Shown piece by piece: positions 21,447 to 31,320 of a stretch of 64,000 nucleotides of DNA. A program made the translations under genes and the position numbers. Position 1 is the first letter of the stretch; each line of letters opens with the position of its first letter. Source of the stretch: Corinectria fuckeliana. Its lineage: Eukaryota; Ascomycota; Sordariomycetes; Hypocreales; Nectriaceae. Under the pieces are notes generated by a model, which saw only the letters and a list, made by a program, of their open reading frames with translations, was not told the DNA's origin and made no database searches. The DNA lies in the NCBI GenBank assembly GCA_019137255.1, contig WPDH01000266.1, positions 62,001 through 126,000 of the forward strand. Reading direction: 5' to 3'.

Positions 21447-22748
21447 GGTGCTCTCTTCCAGAGACTGGCGCAGGTGGACGCCTTCAACAAGAGCACCACG
21501 GAAGCTCCATTCATAGAGCGGACGGTTCGCCGGCCATCGGCCGACATTTCTGAGGAGGAGCTGAGCTCAAGCTCCGACACTGGATTCTCGGCTAATGGAT
21601 CTCCGGGGGACGAAAATACATGGGGCCCAGACTCAGGGCCGGAGCCTCTGGAGCCTCTGGGACAGGATGAGGATCTGTTTGGGGAACATTCAGACTCCTT
21701 GACTGCTCCCGCTAGTTACGAGGCTTCACCAGTCTGGGAGGGCACTGTGGACCCTTCGATGCTTCAGAAGAATCAGCCCGTTGTTCAACGGGAACCAAAA
21801 CCCTCGGCGGCCCTCTTCGCCTTCACTCTGGGCGGAAACGCCCCTCCCCAGTCTCAGTCTCAGCCTCAGCCTGAGTCTGATGCCGCTTTCTTCTTCCCAC
21901 CACTTGATTTCGACGACCCTGTGCCATCGAGCATGAACGAGGCCCAGCTACAGCCTCAGCCTCAGCCTCAGATCCAGGCCCAGGCTCCTGTCCCTACGAC
22001 GAAGGGGACCAAGCGAAAGGAGGCCCCCGGAAGCCTCGAATTCGACCAAGAAAAGGTCGAGAGGCCCGCCAAGAGCAGGAAATGCGTCCCCAAGTCCTGC
22101 ATGCGTTGTAAGAAGCGCAAGGCGAAGTGTCTCAGAGACGGCGATGGCGATTGCGCGTCCTGTGTCGCGATAGGCGCGTCCTGCGTCCGGGATAACGTCG
22201 ACCTCCGAGAGAAGCCGGCCGTCGTCGAGGCCCTCAAGGCAAAGAAGGTCGCCTACTACAAGGCTTACTCGGCAGCAGTCGGCATTATCTCTCATACCAG
22301 TGAGGTTCTTTTTGGGACCTGCCCCAACCCTGCTGCCCTGGCAGGCCCCATTGGGTGTCTGGCCGACAAGGAGAACGAGGACCCAGATACCCTGATGAAG
22401 AACATGCCGACGATCGCAAAGTGTTTCGTCTGCACCGAGATGCAACCCATCGACGAGGTCCAGACCGCGCCTGTCCCCCTCGTCGACGTTGACCGGCTCA
22501 CGAAGCCCAAGCTCAAACAGCACCTTGATGACTTCGAGCGTGCCACGGGAGCCAAGATGAGCAACTTCCGGAAGGCCCTCATGGCCCTCATGACGCCATT
22601 CGCGAACTGGCCCCCGGTACATGCAGACGCCTACCTACCGATGTGGAACCTGGCATTCAAGCCAGACTACGACAGCCTGATGGACTGGGCTGCCACTGCC
22701 GAGTTTCCCCAGCAGTTACTGGAGCAGCACCAGGCAAGGAACAACTAA
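21342..22748 (+). CDS. Zn2Cys6-type protein with central zinc cluster, poorly conserved
   Basis: The single-exon frame gives 468 residues. The first 200 residues are acidic and disordered, with Gln/Pro-rich stretches (SQSQPQPE; LQPQPQPQIQAQA) that resemble activation domains. A basic patch leads to a canonical zinc cluster C-x2-C-x6-C-x7-C-x2-C-x6-C at residues 253, 256, 263, 271, 274 and 281 (CMRCKKRKAKC then CASCVAIGASC). The cluster is central, whereas most family members carry it near the N-terminus, and I see no standard fungal transcription factor domain after it. The remaining 190 residues are not recognised. A nuclear regulatory role is likely but unproven. The start could be 21342 or the duplicated ATG at 21405. 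Confidence 0.75.
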   Translation: MAADDSFLDFLNEQDQHHPLEMAANDNCLVCVDEDGALFQRLAQVDAFNKSTTEAPFIERTVRRPSADISEEELSSSSDTGFSANGSPGDENTWGPDSGPEPLEPLGQDEDLFGEHSDSLTAPASYEASPVWEGTVDPSMLQKNQPVVQREPKPSAALFAFTLGGNAPPQSQSQPQPESDAAFFFPPLDFDDPVPSSMNEAQLQPQPQPQIQAQAPVPTTKGTKRKEAPGSLEFDQEKVERPAKSRKCVPKSCMRCKKRKAKCLRDGDGDCASCVAIGASCVRDNVDLREKPAVVEALKAKKVAYYKAYSAAVGIISHTSEVLFGTCPNPAALAGPIGCLADKENEDPDTLMKNMPTIAKCFVCTEMQPIDEVQTAPVPLVDVDRLTKPKLKQHLDDFERATGAKMSNFRKALMALMTPFANWPPVHADAYLPMWNLAFKPDYDSLMDWAATAEFPQQLLEQHQARNN

Positions 22749-23483
22749 GATAGTTGATTCTGGCACGTCATTGGTGGCTGGGACTGGAGGAGGGACTGGA
22801 GTGGAGTTATGGGAACTGTCTGGATGGGATACCCTGCATAATTAGGAGTTTGGGGATGAATTGGGCTTCGACTGAGAGTATCGGTCTGTGATACTATTCA
22901 GAGCATACGACGAGGCATGGTTGGCTTTGAATATCCTCTAAACAACACGTCAGAGGGAGTATTGGTTATGGAGCGCTCAGTAGCGGAACTGCTTACATGA
23001 TTAGCGATTGGTTTTATGTTGCATCTCCTCGCTTTTGTGATGCCCATCGTGTCCACTTTCGCTTTGCTATGCTGTCAGCCCACACATTTCGTTTACCATC
23101 GCTAATCAAAGCTTTGTGCAACCAGCGTCTTGTCCAGCTTCGATCTAATATCTCCAAGACAGCCACTGAATTCTGTCATTCCCAATGGGTGTTGTTGATC
23201 GGTTAGTCTAGTAGGGGTCCTCCAAGGCTCGACATGGTAGCAATGAAGGCGTCTTGATGCTGCGTAAGGACTGTAGTAGTGAGCCCCTGATTGCACTTCC
23301 CCCCTTGCGTAGATCTTTTGCAGCAGTATATATGTCTCAATTGAGTTGTTGCGAATGCTTCCATGAGCTCCTTAGTGTTGTTGTCAACTCACGGTTGATA
23401 TATTATCCCAAGCTAGCTCTGCTCTATATCACGTGTCCGCATATGACGATTGTTATTCGAAGCTCAACCGCCCAAGGACTCCC
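22749..23483. other. Gene-free region
   Basis: No gene seen. It lies downstream of both the Zn2Cys6 gene (plus) and the DUF2470 gene (minus), so it should hold their 3' ends. A CACGTG core occurs at 23431-23436. Confidence 0.55.
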
Positions 23484-24146
23484 TCACTCCTTTTTGCCAT
23501 TCTTCTCCGCCATCTTCTGGGTGACAACAGCATCAATCCGCTTAAACGACGTTAGACCCTCCAGGAAGCAGCACGACTGCCACGCCCACCACACACCAGT
23601 AAACTTCTCCACGCCGTACTTCTCCAGGCGACCCTCGAACAAATAGCACTCGAAGAGATGAATGCCCACGACCGGCCAGAAGATGGCCTTGACCACCCAG
23701 CGGAACCACTCTGGGCCGCCTGGGAAGCCCACCTCCAGCAGCGGCCACACGGGGCTCTCGGGGACGACCCACGGCAGCGTCGCGGCGCAGAAGAAGTAGA
23801 ACACCACGGCGCCGAAGACAGCGGCTCCAAAGCCCTGGGGCGGCGTGAAGCTCGTGACGACGATGTCGCTCAGGCCCAGCGCCTCTCGCGCGGTGACGGC
23901 CATCTCGATGATGCGGCTCCTGGCGTCGGCCCAGCTGGCGAGGGCGGGCTCAAAGGGGATGGTGAAGTCGCCTCCGCGGGAGGTGATGCGCATGCCCTGC
24001 AGGTCGATGTCGCGCATCTCGGGCGACGAGGCGGCGCGGGCCGAGGCGTGGGCGTAGTGGCGCAGGTAGTAGGACAGCTCGCGGGCGTGCTCCTTGTTCA
24101 TGTGCGAGACGATGCGGCTCTTGTGGATTGCGTCAGGGGAGTCCAT
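23484..24146 (-). CDS. DUF2470-domain integral membrane protein
   Basis: A 220-residue protein. Residues 10-95 match DUF2470: SRIVSHMNKEHARELSYYLR, then MRITSRGGDFTIPFEP and ADARSRIIEMAVTAREALG. This domain is related to the C-terminal part of haem-handling HugZ proteins; its role in fungi is not established. At least three hydrophobic segments follow (GAAVFGAVVFYFFCAATLPW; WVVKAIFWPVVGIHLFECYL; FTGVWWAWQSCCFLEGL), and a short Lys-rich tail ends the protein. ATG 24146 (MDSPDAIHKSR) is the start nearest the domain. The leader carries a CACT/TACT repeat. There is no functional link to the neighbours. Confidence 0.8.
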   Translation of the reverse strand: MDSPDAIHKSRIVSHMNKEHARELSYYLRHYAHASARAASSPEMRDIDLQGMRITSRGGDFTIPFEPALASWADARSRIIEMAVTAREALGLSDIVVTSFTPPQGFGAAVFGAVVFYFFCAATLPWVVPESPVWPLLEVGFPGGPEWFRWVVKAIFWPVVGIHLFECYLFEGRLEKYGVEKFTGVWWAWQSCCFLEGLTSFKRIDAVVTQKMAEKNGKKE

Positions 24147-24193
24147 TATTAATCGTGAGAGTTGCAGCAGCCGGGAAGTGGGCAATGTTTGGC

Positions 24194-24220
24194 GAGTGAG
24201 TAAGTAAGTGAGTGAGTGAA
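24194..24220 (+). repeat. GTGA/GTAA microsatellite in the DUF2470 gene leader
   Basis: Six imperfect four-base units (GAGT/AAGT) about 50-75 bp upstream of the DUF2470 start codon on the opposite strand. Probably in the 5' untranslated region. Confidence 0.65.
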
Positions 24221-24685
24221 GTCCCATTGGTGTTGAAGGTGTTGAAGCGGTGGTGGTGTTTTGGCGCGAAGGACGTCGAAAGTGGAGCAAAACGCCGACC
24301 CCGGACACCGCTCCATTTCGGGAGACTGGAGATCCCGGGACGTTCCGTTGAAGAGTGCCGACGTCGCATGTGCCTTCGCATTCAGCAGGGCAAGGATGGT
24401 GCATGAAGGCCGAATTGACCTTATTGAAATACTAATCCTAAAGAACGTCCAGGGGTATCTTATCCTGCAGCTCGGCCTAACTAATCTAACCTCCTAGTTC
24501 CTTGATTTCGCCCCGACCGTTCCCTTCGTCGCAGTGGCATTACCACCACAACACCGTGACAAATGAGAGTGTTGCCAGTTTGTATGGGAAATCCCGTGAA
24601 TCACTGTGAATATCCGTATTTTTGTTCCCTTTGCGCCAAGCGCCAGCGCTAATCCATCCACATATCGGACACCTAAGGGAAGCCA

Positions 24686-26412
24686 TCACGGGCTGGGAGA
24701 CCCTACTCTTGGCGTCGTAACCCTGTCCTCCTCGCCGTCCTCCTCGTCCGCTTCGACTCGGGTTGTCGTCGTTGTCTTTACTCGGATGCCGAGCTTATCT
24801 CCCATGTGAGATATCATGGAGAACCCAGAAAACCTGTGGCCTCCCTTGATCTGCGTCCACACGTCTCCTCGGGCTTTGTCGCCAAGACGAAGATCCAGCT
24901 CAAGCTGACTTTCGGTCACTGACCCCTTTGTCGCTGAGTATATCCCTTTGGACGGGTTTCGGGACACCGATGTATTTTTCCTTGAGTTTGTTCTAATGGG
25001 CGGTAGCGGCTTGTCGTTGAAACGGCTTGGTATAGGCCGCGTCGTGAAAACCGGCGTGTGGCTCGGAGAGGCGGGGGCGAAGAGTCTCCAAATACTGGGC
25101 GAGCACGCAATGATCATCAGCGTGGAGATCTCAACGCCCGTCCAGATGAGACGGTCGGTATAGTCCCACGGTTGGTTTCTCGTGGCGCCCTCTGCGATGA
25201 TGCACTGTAACCGCAAACTCGACATTGCGAGTGCCAGGATGCCCAAAATGAACATAACCGTCGTTCCCACCTTGACTCGCACACTCATGCCAAGTCGGCG
25301 CAGAAAAGGCAGGGGAAGAGCCAATAGAAGGGCGTTCTGACCAATATCGAATCCCTGTTTGATGTAGGAGAGCAGTCGGATGTTGAGACACTGCTGAGAA
25401 CCAGAGCCGGCCCTCCATCCATCCCATACGAAGCTGATCGGCGAGCACTGAAAGATGAAGATGAGTACTAGGACCAGAGTCGGAACGAGGATGAGCGTCA
25501 TCGTAGTGTAGGCGGCAATTCGAAATCGAGTACTGGGGAATGTCCTCAAGAAGAAGTAGACGATGGAGACTTTGGCAAGACCGAGACAAACCAGGCCAAA
25601 CTTATCCGTGACATAGAGCATCTGTTTGGGGCGTTAGAATTTCCATCGGAAAACTGACATTCCATCTCGAACGAACCTTTGAGCCGTTCGTCACATCCTC
25701 TTCGCCTACTGCCGAGGAATCCACGTCGAAGAGGGCATGATGCACTGTCAAGCCAAGTTAGCGATACTGCTAGCCGAGGGCCTATGATAAACTCACTCAG
25801 ATGAACACAAGTGAGGTAAACTGTGTACAGTACCTAGCAGTCGCGCGAGAGTCAGCGTCCCATACAGAATTAGTACCCAGGTTTTGCATACCCAACAACC
25901 AAGCATGATGTAGTCGTCTAGGCGGATGCCCTCTGGTGACCTCCAGCTTGAAAACAGTCGCAACCCCGGGAATATCCAAGCCGGCACTTCAGCCGCGAGT
26001 AGAAAGTAGAATCGCTTCTCTCGTGTTTGTTTTGGTTCGTCGCAGGCCTTGAGCTGGACTCCGTTTATCCCTACGGCCGTCAGTTCCTGGGGCTTTGCGC
26101 CTCGTATACGACGTACAAATTCGATCAAGTATGGAGCATTCTAGCAGTATGCAATCTTGAGACTTTGCCCAATATCCATTCTCATTGCAAAAATCCGAAA
26201 TGGTCGGTAGTGAGGTGTCTGATGAGTCGCCGGTCGCGAAGTGATAACACTGGACCTGCGAAAGTAAGTGCTTGCCTCAATCATTCGCGTCTAGGTAAAG
26301 ACCCTACACCACAAGTCGGAATATTGTTAAGCTGCTGAGAGACGTCGGTACCCTTTGCCCCAGCAATAGCTATTGGCAGCAAAACTGCCCAAAATGACAG
26401 CCACATCACCAT
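24686..26412 (-). CDS. CFEM-domain PTH11-like membrane receptor (Rhodopsin-fungi)
   Basis: A putative seven-helix receptor of the PTH11 class, which in pathogenic relatives senses surface or host cues. Minus-strand exons 26412-26308, 26255-26117, 26070-25834, 25744-25677 and 25621-24686 join in frame to 494 residues. A signal peptide (MVMWLSFWAVLLPIAIAGAKG) precedes a compact CFEM-like module with PTCGVQC, DFCNENGYW, QDCILLECS and KAC; I count six of the usual eight cysteines. The rhodopsin-like domain follows: RLDDYIMLGCW, YVTDKFGLVCLGLAKVSIVY, LRTFPSTRFR, KQGFDIGQNALLLALPLPFL and LIWTGVEISTLMIIACSPSI. The C-terminal tail of about 130 residues is cytoplasmic, rich in Ser/Thr and basic residues. 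The third exon is preceded by a very short 46-nt intron. Confidence 0.82.
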
Positions 26413-28451
26413 CCGGGGCTGTTTTGGGCTGACAAAGATGCGTTGGTGAAGGATGCGACACCGGGGAGGTGTAAGGACAGCAGGAAGCAGCAGCAGTTCA
26501 TGTTGATCTAGTCGGTAAGAATGGGGCAACGGGGAATATTTCTAAAAGGAAGTGCCCGGTTCGCAGCATAATCGTCAGGGGGGGTTCCAGAATGAGCATG
26601 GACGTTTCTCAAGATGGTGCTAGTGCTAGTTCTGGCGGCCACTGCAACGGGTGAACAGCGGACACCCCTGTTCTTTGTTGCAGTCGGTAGGGTGGTTTGA
26701 TAGATTCAGAAGGGTTGTGGAGGGGCGATATCCATGCGGGAGGCCTTGGCTTGCTGGCATCAGAGGCTACGTGCGACACGTTGACACTGCGAGCGCCTCG
26801 GTAATGTAGAAGAGTGGAATGTGTTGATGCCCTCCGTCACCGACTTTCAGCGCCGTCGGGTACGCGCGCTTGAACATCTCCATGACCCGCAGAGCATTTC
26901 GAAGTCCTGGGACAAGCGCCAAGTCGCAGTGGCTCGTGCATCTCTCGACGCATTGCAAAGGATGAAACGAAGCAACACCCCCATGCGGTTCGTTCCTCGC
27001 GCGGTAAGATCGTGGGCTTTGACACAATCGCGAAGCTCCCAGGTCCAACTTCGGCAGTAAACTAGAGGCACTTCTCGGGCCTTTTCTCGACTTTCCAGAC
27101 TTGATGGGATTGAAATGGGGGTATTGGGAAGTCTTGGAAACGCTGCCCAGAACGCATCCTCCCGTCTATCGTGTGACAAAACGGACGCTAGCCGGGAGAT
27201 CGTCGCATTCATACGGGGGCGCGTGTTCCACCAGAACGGCATCCATGCATGCTAATCATCTAGTTGAAACGGCGGTTCGTGCTGGAGCTATTACCAGTTA
27301 ACATTGTAACTTTCCAGGGTGCCAGAGCTGAGAAGACCGCCCGGGAGATGGGCTCCTACACGGAAGGGCTCTGCCGGGGCGAGTAACAGAAGCATGCTCC
27401 TTTGATAACCGCGGTAAGCGAGAATGCGTTGGATTTTGTCGCTGCTGCATCAGCGCCCAATAAGTAGTCCTAACTAGTAACCAACAGTCGTCAAACCGGG
27501 GTAAGGGAGTCCGCATGGGCGTCAAGGGCGACCCCAGACTTGGCTTTTCGACGTTTCGCTTGGTGTACGAAGTACGAAGTACGAATACTTCGTGAAGTAC
27601 CTATCCCTAATCTCGAGAGCCAATAGCACACAGGGATGAGTGTTTGGTGGGGGTGGCCCAACAGTCCGATGAAATGGAATTTGTCACCTTGTTACTCTGT
27701 AGAATCGGACGCCATATCAACTAGCATCAGCACATCGCCGAGCCTTGAGAGGGCAAGATGGCATCAAGACATCTGTGCCCGTGTCATTGATCACCCTGAC
27801 CACCAGCATGTAGCTTTTCTGTTGGCGTTACATCATCGACTTTTGATGACTTGATGTGCTTGTAATATATGAGTCACGAGAGCTGCACTCATCGAGAAGC
27901 ACTTGAGCGTTAGACTGCCTTTAAAGTTGGTTCTGTTAAGCCGACGCGTTTGAGGATGAACGGCTGTCGCATCACTGGGTCGGATTTAGTCGGGTGGAGT
28001 CGCAGCAATGGGCGGGTCCTCTCGGAGCTCCGAGACCAATGCGGGGATGAAGTCCGAGGGTTACAACTCGTACAGAAAGGATGGATTTGACATGACTGTG
28101 ATGGCCAGGATAATTCCGTTTAATGCGTAGGCCTTGAACGAGAATTCACGGTGATGGCTGAATTGAGTTAGACGAGTAGAGGAAAAGCCAGTAGCTGATA
28201 GCACTATATCAATACTGGCTGAGTCAGCGTTGCTGATGGTTGATGTCCTCCTCGGAACTCCGCTCGGCTAAGGCTTGATGGCAAAACTCTTCAGCCGACT
28301 TTATCAGATTGATAAAGAAAACCCTTTTCACTTGCTGACGCCCTCGGATCGCCCCAGATCGGCTCACTCTCACCCTTCGTAACTCCGAACCGACCGCGCC
28401 AGACCAGCTGCTCATAGCTTAAAGCTTCTCAGAAAAAGCACTGTAGCAAGC
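26413..28451. other. Gene-free region between receptor and Zn2Cys6 regulator
   Basis: About 2 kb. It must contain the divergent promoters of the receptor and the regulator. It holds a palindromic hairpin at 27565-27600. A cluster of overlapping minus-strand open frames at 26767-27242 encodes nothing I recognise. No repeat family is evident. Confidence 0.55.
27565..27600. repeat. GTACGAA repeat forming a hairpin
   Basis: Tandem GTACGAA units run into their own inverse. ACGAAGTA (27574-27581) and TACTTCGT (27586-27593) form a perfect 8-bp stem with a 4-nt loop. The related string GTACTTCGTAC occurs near 9660. Confidence 0.75.
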
Positions 28452-30905
28452 ATGGCCGACCGAAGTGAGACCCCGGAGGACTCGGACGACGACCGAAGGC
28501 CCGGGTCGCGCAACAGCTCCGGGCAGCCGCCGGCCCGCAAGCGGCAGCGCGTCCGCCTGAGCTGCCTCGAGTGCCGCCGCCGCAAGCTCTCGTGCGACCG
28601 GGGCTTCCCGTGCGAGCGCTGCATCAAGAGCGGCACGCCCGACCGCTGCAGCTACGAGTCCCGCAACGGCGAGGTCGTGAACGCCTCGTCCGGCGTCCCC
28701 CCGCCCTTTGCCCAGCTCGACTCCCGCCGCTTCGGCGTCGACCCCGTCATGGGCCTGTCTCCGATGGACCCCGAGTATGCGCGCCAGGACCACGACCGCA
28801 TCCGCCGCCTGGAGCTGGAGATCTCCCAGCTCAAGACCCAGCTGTCGCGTCCCGGCGGCCTCAACCTGGACGGGAGCACCGTCGCCGCCACCGACACCTC
28901 TCCCGCCACCCAGAAGGATGAGGCCAATCCAGGTGAGACGGACCCTTCGGTTCGCGAAGTCCACGAGTCCATCGAGGCCACCAACATGTCCGGCGAGAAG
29001 GGCGAGCTGCGCTTCTTCCGCGGTCGTGGATTCCGGACCCGCTACTTTGGCCCTCACAATGCTAGCATGGCCTTTGTCGAGTTGACGGGCCTGTGTCCCT
29101 TCATGAAGGAAACCGCCGACGAGTGGCTCCGTCCCGTCATTCTCCATGATCGCAAGGACCGCAAGCGGCGCCAGTATGATCGCCAGCAGATCTTTGAGGA
29201 ATCCGATCCGGAACTGGAGGCTCTGCTTCCCACCAAGGAGGAAGCCGATGCCCTCATCCATGTCTACCTCGACCAGTTCGAGCAAGTCCACCGCATCGTC
29301 CACATCCCAACCTTCCGCGAGGAGTACGAGCAGTACTGGGAATCGGAGCCCGGCTCCACCAAGCGCTATTCGGCCTTTACCGCCCTCATCCTCTCCATGA
29401 TGGCCGTGTCCAGTTGTGTCCACACTCACGACCACCTCAAGTTCGTTGGCATGATGTCCAATGCCCGCCACTGGGCCGAGAAGTGGATCAAGGCCTGCGA
29501 CAGCTGGTCTCAGCGACAGAGCCAGAAGCATCGCCGACTCATTCACTACCAAGTTGCCTGTCTATTGTATCTCGGCAAGCGCGTCAACACTATCAAGAAG
29601 AAGCGATTTTGGACTGGATCCGGCGCTCTCATCCAGGACGGTATCGCCGTCGGTTTGCATCGCGAGCCAAGCCACATGGCTGCCAAAATCACCGTCTTCC
29701 ATCAGGAGATGCGACGGCGCATTTGGGCAACTGTCCAAGAATTCGACATGCAGGCGTCCTTTGACCACGGCCTGCCTACTCTTGTCAGCCAACTCCACTA
29801 CGACACCAACGCGCCCCGAAACCTCGACGACGACGATTTCGATGAGAGCACCACCGTCTTGCCCCCCTCCAAGCCGGCCAAGGAATACACCTTCTCGTCG
29901 TTCCAAAACCTGGCAAGGCAGAGCCTGCCGCTGCGTTTGGAGCTCAGCAGACTTCTGACCGGGCCCCTGTCCGACATTGACTACGACCAAGTCATCCGTT
30001 ACACCAATGACTTGACGCAGGAAATCGATTCCCTTCCTTCCTGGGACACCAACGCTGTTAATACCAAGGGCATGAAGAACCCGATGATCGCCTACACGTT
30101 GCTGCACGTCCAGCTCAGGCAGTACATCATCCCCCTCCACCAACCCTACCTAAAGCTCCGCAAGCAGAACTCCAAGTACCAATACTCCGAGATCATCTAT
30201 TACAATGCTGCACGAGACGTGGTTCTACTTCACGACAAACTGTACGAGCAGGGCGTGCGCTCACTGAACTTCCTTCGGGAGGACGCGCTCACCACCGCCA
30301 TCAACCTCTGCAGCGTCACGATGCTGCAACCGAGAGGCTCGACCAACATGATCATGATCAACTCCCATCACACCCTCAAGCTGATTGAGAAGTGTATATT
30401 AATGAAGGAGGACCGACTGCTTCGATGCGGCAACAACGAGCCGTGGGGATACTCCATCATGTGTGCCGCTCTGGGTCTACTCGAAGCCCACCTGGGCACC
30501 AAGGAGCCCGAGATTGCAAAGTCGACGTCGGCCGAGCGCTTCGTGAACCTCCACTACCGCCTGCTGGCGAACCAAGAGCCCCCAGTCGCTGGGGAACAAG
30601 TGCCGGGAGCGCCGATGAATGCGGTGGCTGGGCAGGCCATGGGGCCGACGCCCAACATACCTTTGCACGATCGGCCAAAGGTAATGAACCTCGAGTTCCA
30701 GGGCAGGGAGTTTCCTAATATTGGTATCCAGTCCGTGACGCCGTTCGCATACAACCCGGCGATATCCGCTCCGATCGATCCCAACCAGGCCCCATGGCTC
30801 ATGGCTGGAGGAGATCAGACTCAACCATTTAACCTCGATCCAAGCCTCGAGCTTCTCGGGCTGAATCTGAATGAGATCTGGGGCGAGTCCTGGGAGCTTG
30901 GCTAA
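28452..30905 (+). CDS. Zn2Cys6 transcription factor, large and intronless
   Basis: A predicted nuclear regulator of 817 residues with no intron. After an acidic and then basic N-terminus comes the zinc cluster C38-x2-C41-x6-C48-x5-C54-x2-C57-x8-C66 (CLECRRRKLSCDRGFPCERC). A heptad-like coiled coil (RIRRLELEISQLKTQL, about residues 115-132) probably makes the dimer interface. The fungal transcription factor domain is clear: FRGRGFRTRYFGPHNA, YLDQFEQVHRIVHIPTFREE, LIQDGIAVGLHREPSHM. The tail is Pro-rich and ends LGLNLNEIWGESWELG, a typical acidic/aromatic activation-type end. The ATG lies 10 bp after a short CA/AT leader. The targets are unknown. Confidence 0.9.
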   Translation: MADRSETPEDSDDDRRPGSRNSSGQPPARKRQRVRLSCLECRRRKLSCDRGFPCERCIKSGTPDRCSYESRNGEVVNASSGVPPPFAQLDSRRFGVDPVMGLSPMDPEYARQDHDRIRRLELEISQLKTQLSRPGGLNLDGSTVAATDTSPATQKDEANPGETDPSVREVHESIEATNMSGEKGELRFFRGRGFRTRYFGPHNASMAFVELTGLCPFMKETADEWLRPVILHDRKDRKRRQYDRQQIFEESDPELEALLPTKEEADALIHVYLDQFEQVHRIVHIPTFREEYEQYWESEPGSTKRYSAFTALILSMMAVSSCVHTHDHLKFVGMMSNARHWAEKWIKACDSWSQRQSQKHRRLIHYQVACLLYLGKRVNTIKKKRFWTGSGALIQDGIAVGLHREPSHMAAKITVFHQEMRRRIWATVQEFDMQASFDHGLPTLVSQLHYDTNAPRNLDDDDFDESTTVLPPSKPAKEYTFSSFQNLARQSLPLRLELSRLLTGPLSDIDYDQVIRYTNDLTQEIDSLPSWDTNAVNTKGMKNPMIAYTLLHVQLRQYIIPLHQPYLKLRKQNSKYQYSEIIYYNAARDVVLLHDKLYEQGVRSLNFLREDALTTAINLCSVTMLQPRGSTNMIMINSHHTLKLIEKCILMKEDRLLRCGNNEPWGYSIMCAALGLLEAHLGTKEPEIAKSTSAERFVNLHYRLLANQEPPVAGEQVPGAPMNAVAGQAMGPTPNIPLHDRPKVMNLEFQGREFPNIGIQSVTPFAYNPAISAPIDPNQAPWLMAGGDQTQPFNLDPSLELLGLNLNEIWGESWELG

Positions 30906-31320
30906 TATGCACGAAGATATTAATAATAATGTGGACTGTATATGCATTATGAAGGATATAGGGGTGCCGTGGTATTGTCTCTTTTTATTTCTTATAGGGC
31001 ATTTTGGGTGTAAGAGGATACCAGGTCTACATCACGACTCATCAATCGCAAGCAAAGCACATATCATGAGTCTATGGCCAACGCCGCCATGATTCTTTCC
31101 CACTTTGGTTAAGAAGCAAGATCTACCTGTGGGTCATGAAGAAATGGCCCTCGTCAACTGACAGCTCATGTTCCAGTGCCGCAAAGAAATGCCCGATACC
31201 AGCCCCCAACCTCCAAGCCGTTGTTGCAACAAGTTGCCCAACTTTCCACTGATGTCCAGCCTTCAGCAACCCAATTGGAACCTGCAAATATCTGCACCAC
31301 CACCTCCACTGATATTCCCC
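30906..31320. other. Short convergent intergenic region
   Basis: 415 bp between two converging genes, presumably their 3' untranslated regions and polyadenylation sites. Nothing else seen. Confidence 0.6.

Noticed and set aside
26767..27242. Overlapping minus-strand frames of 93 and 131 codons
   Set aside because: Neither resembles a known protein, they overlap in different frames, and no splice model joins them sensibly.
28419..29552. Minus-strand open frame of 377 codons opposite the large Zn2Cys6 regulator
   Set aside because: It lies wholly antisense to a well-supported gene. Its Val/Ala/Leu/Gly-rich sequence is the usual shadow of GC-biased codons.
12456..30905. Secondary-metabolite gene cluster
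   Set aside because: Regulators and a transporter are present, but there is no polyketide synthase, NRPS, terpene cyclase, DMAT or other backbone gene.
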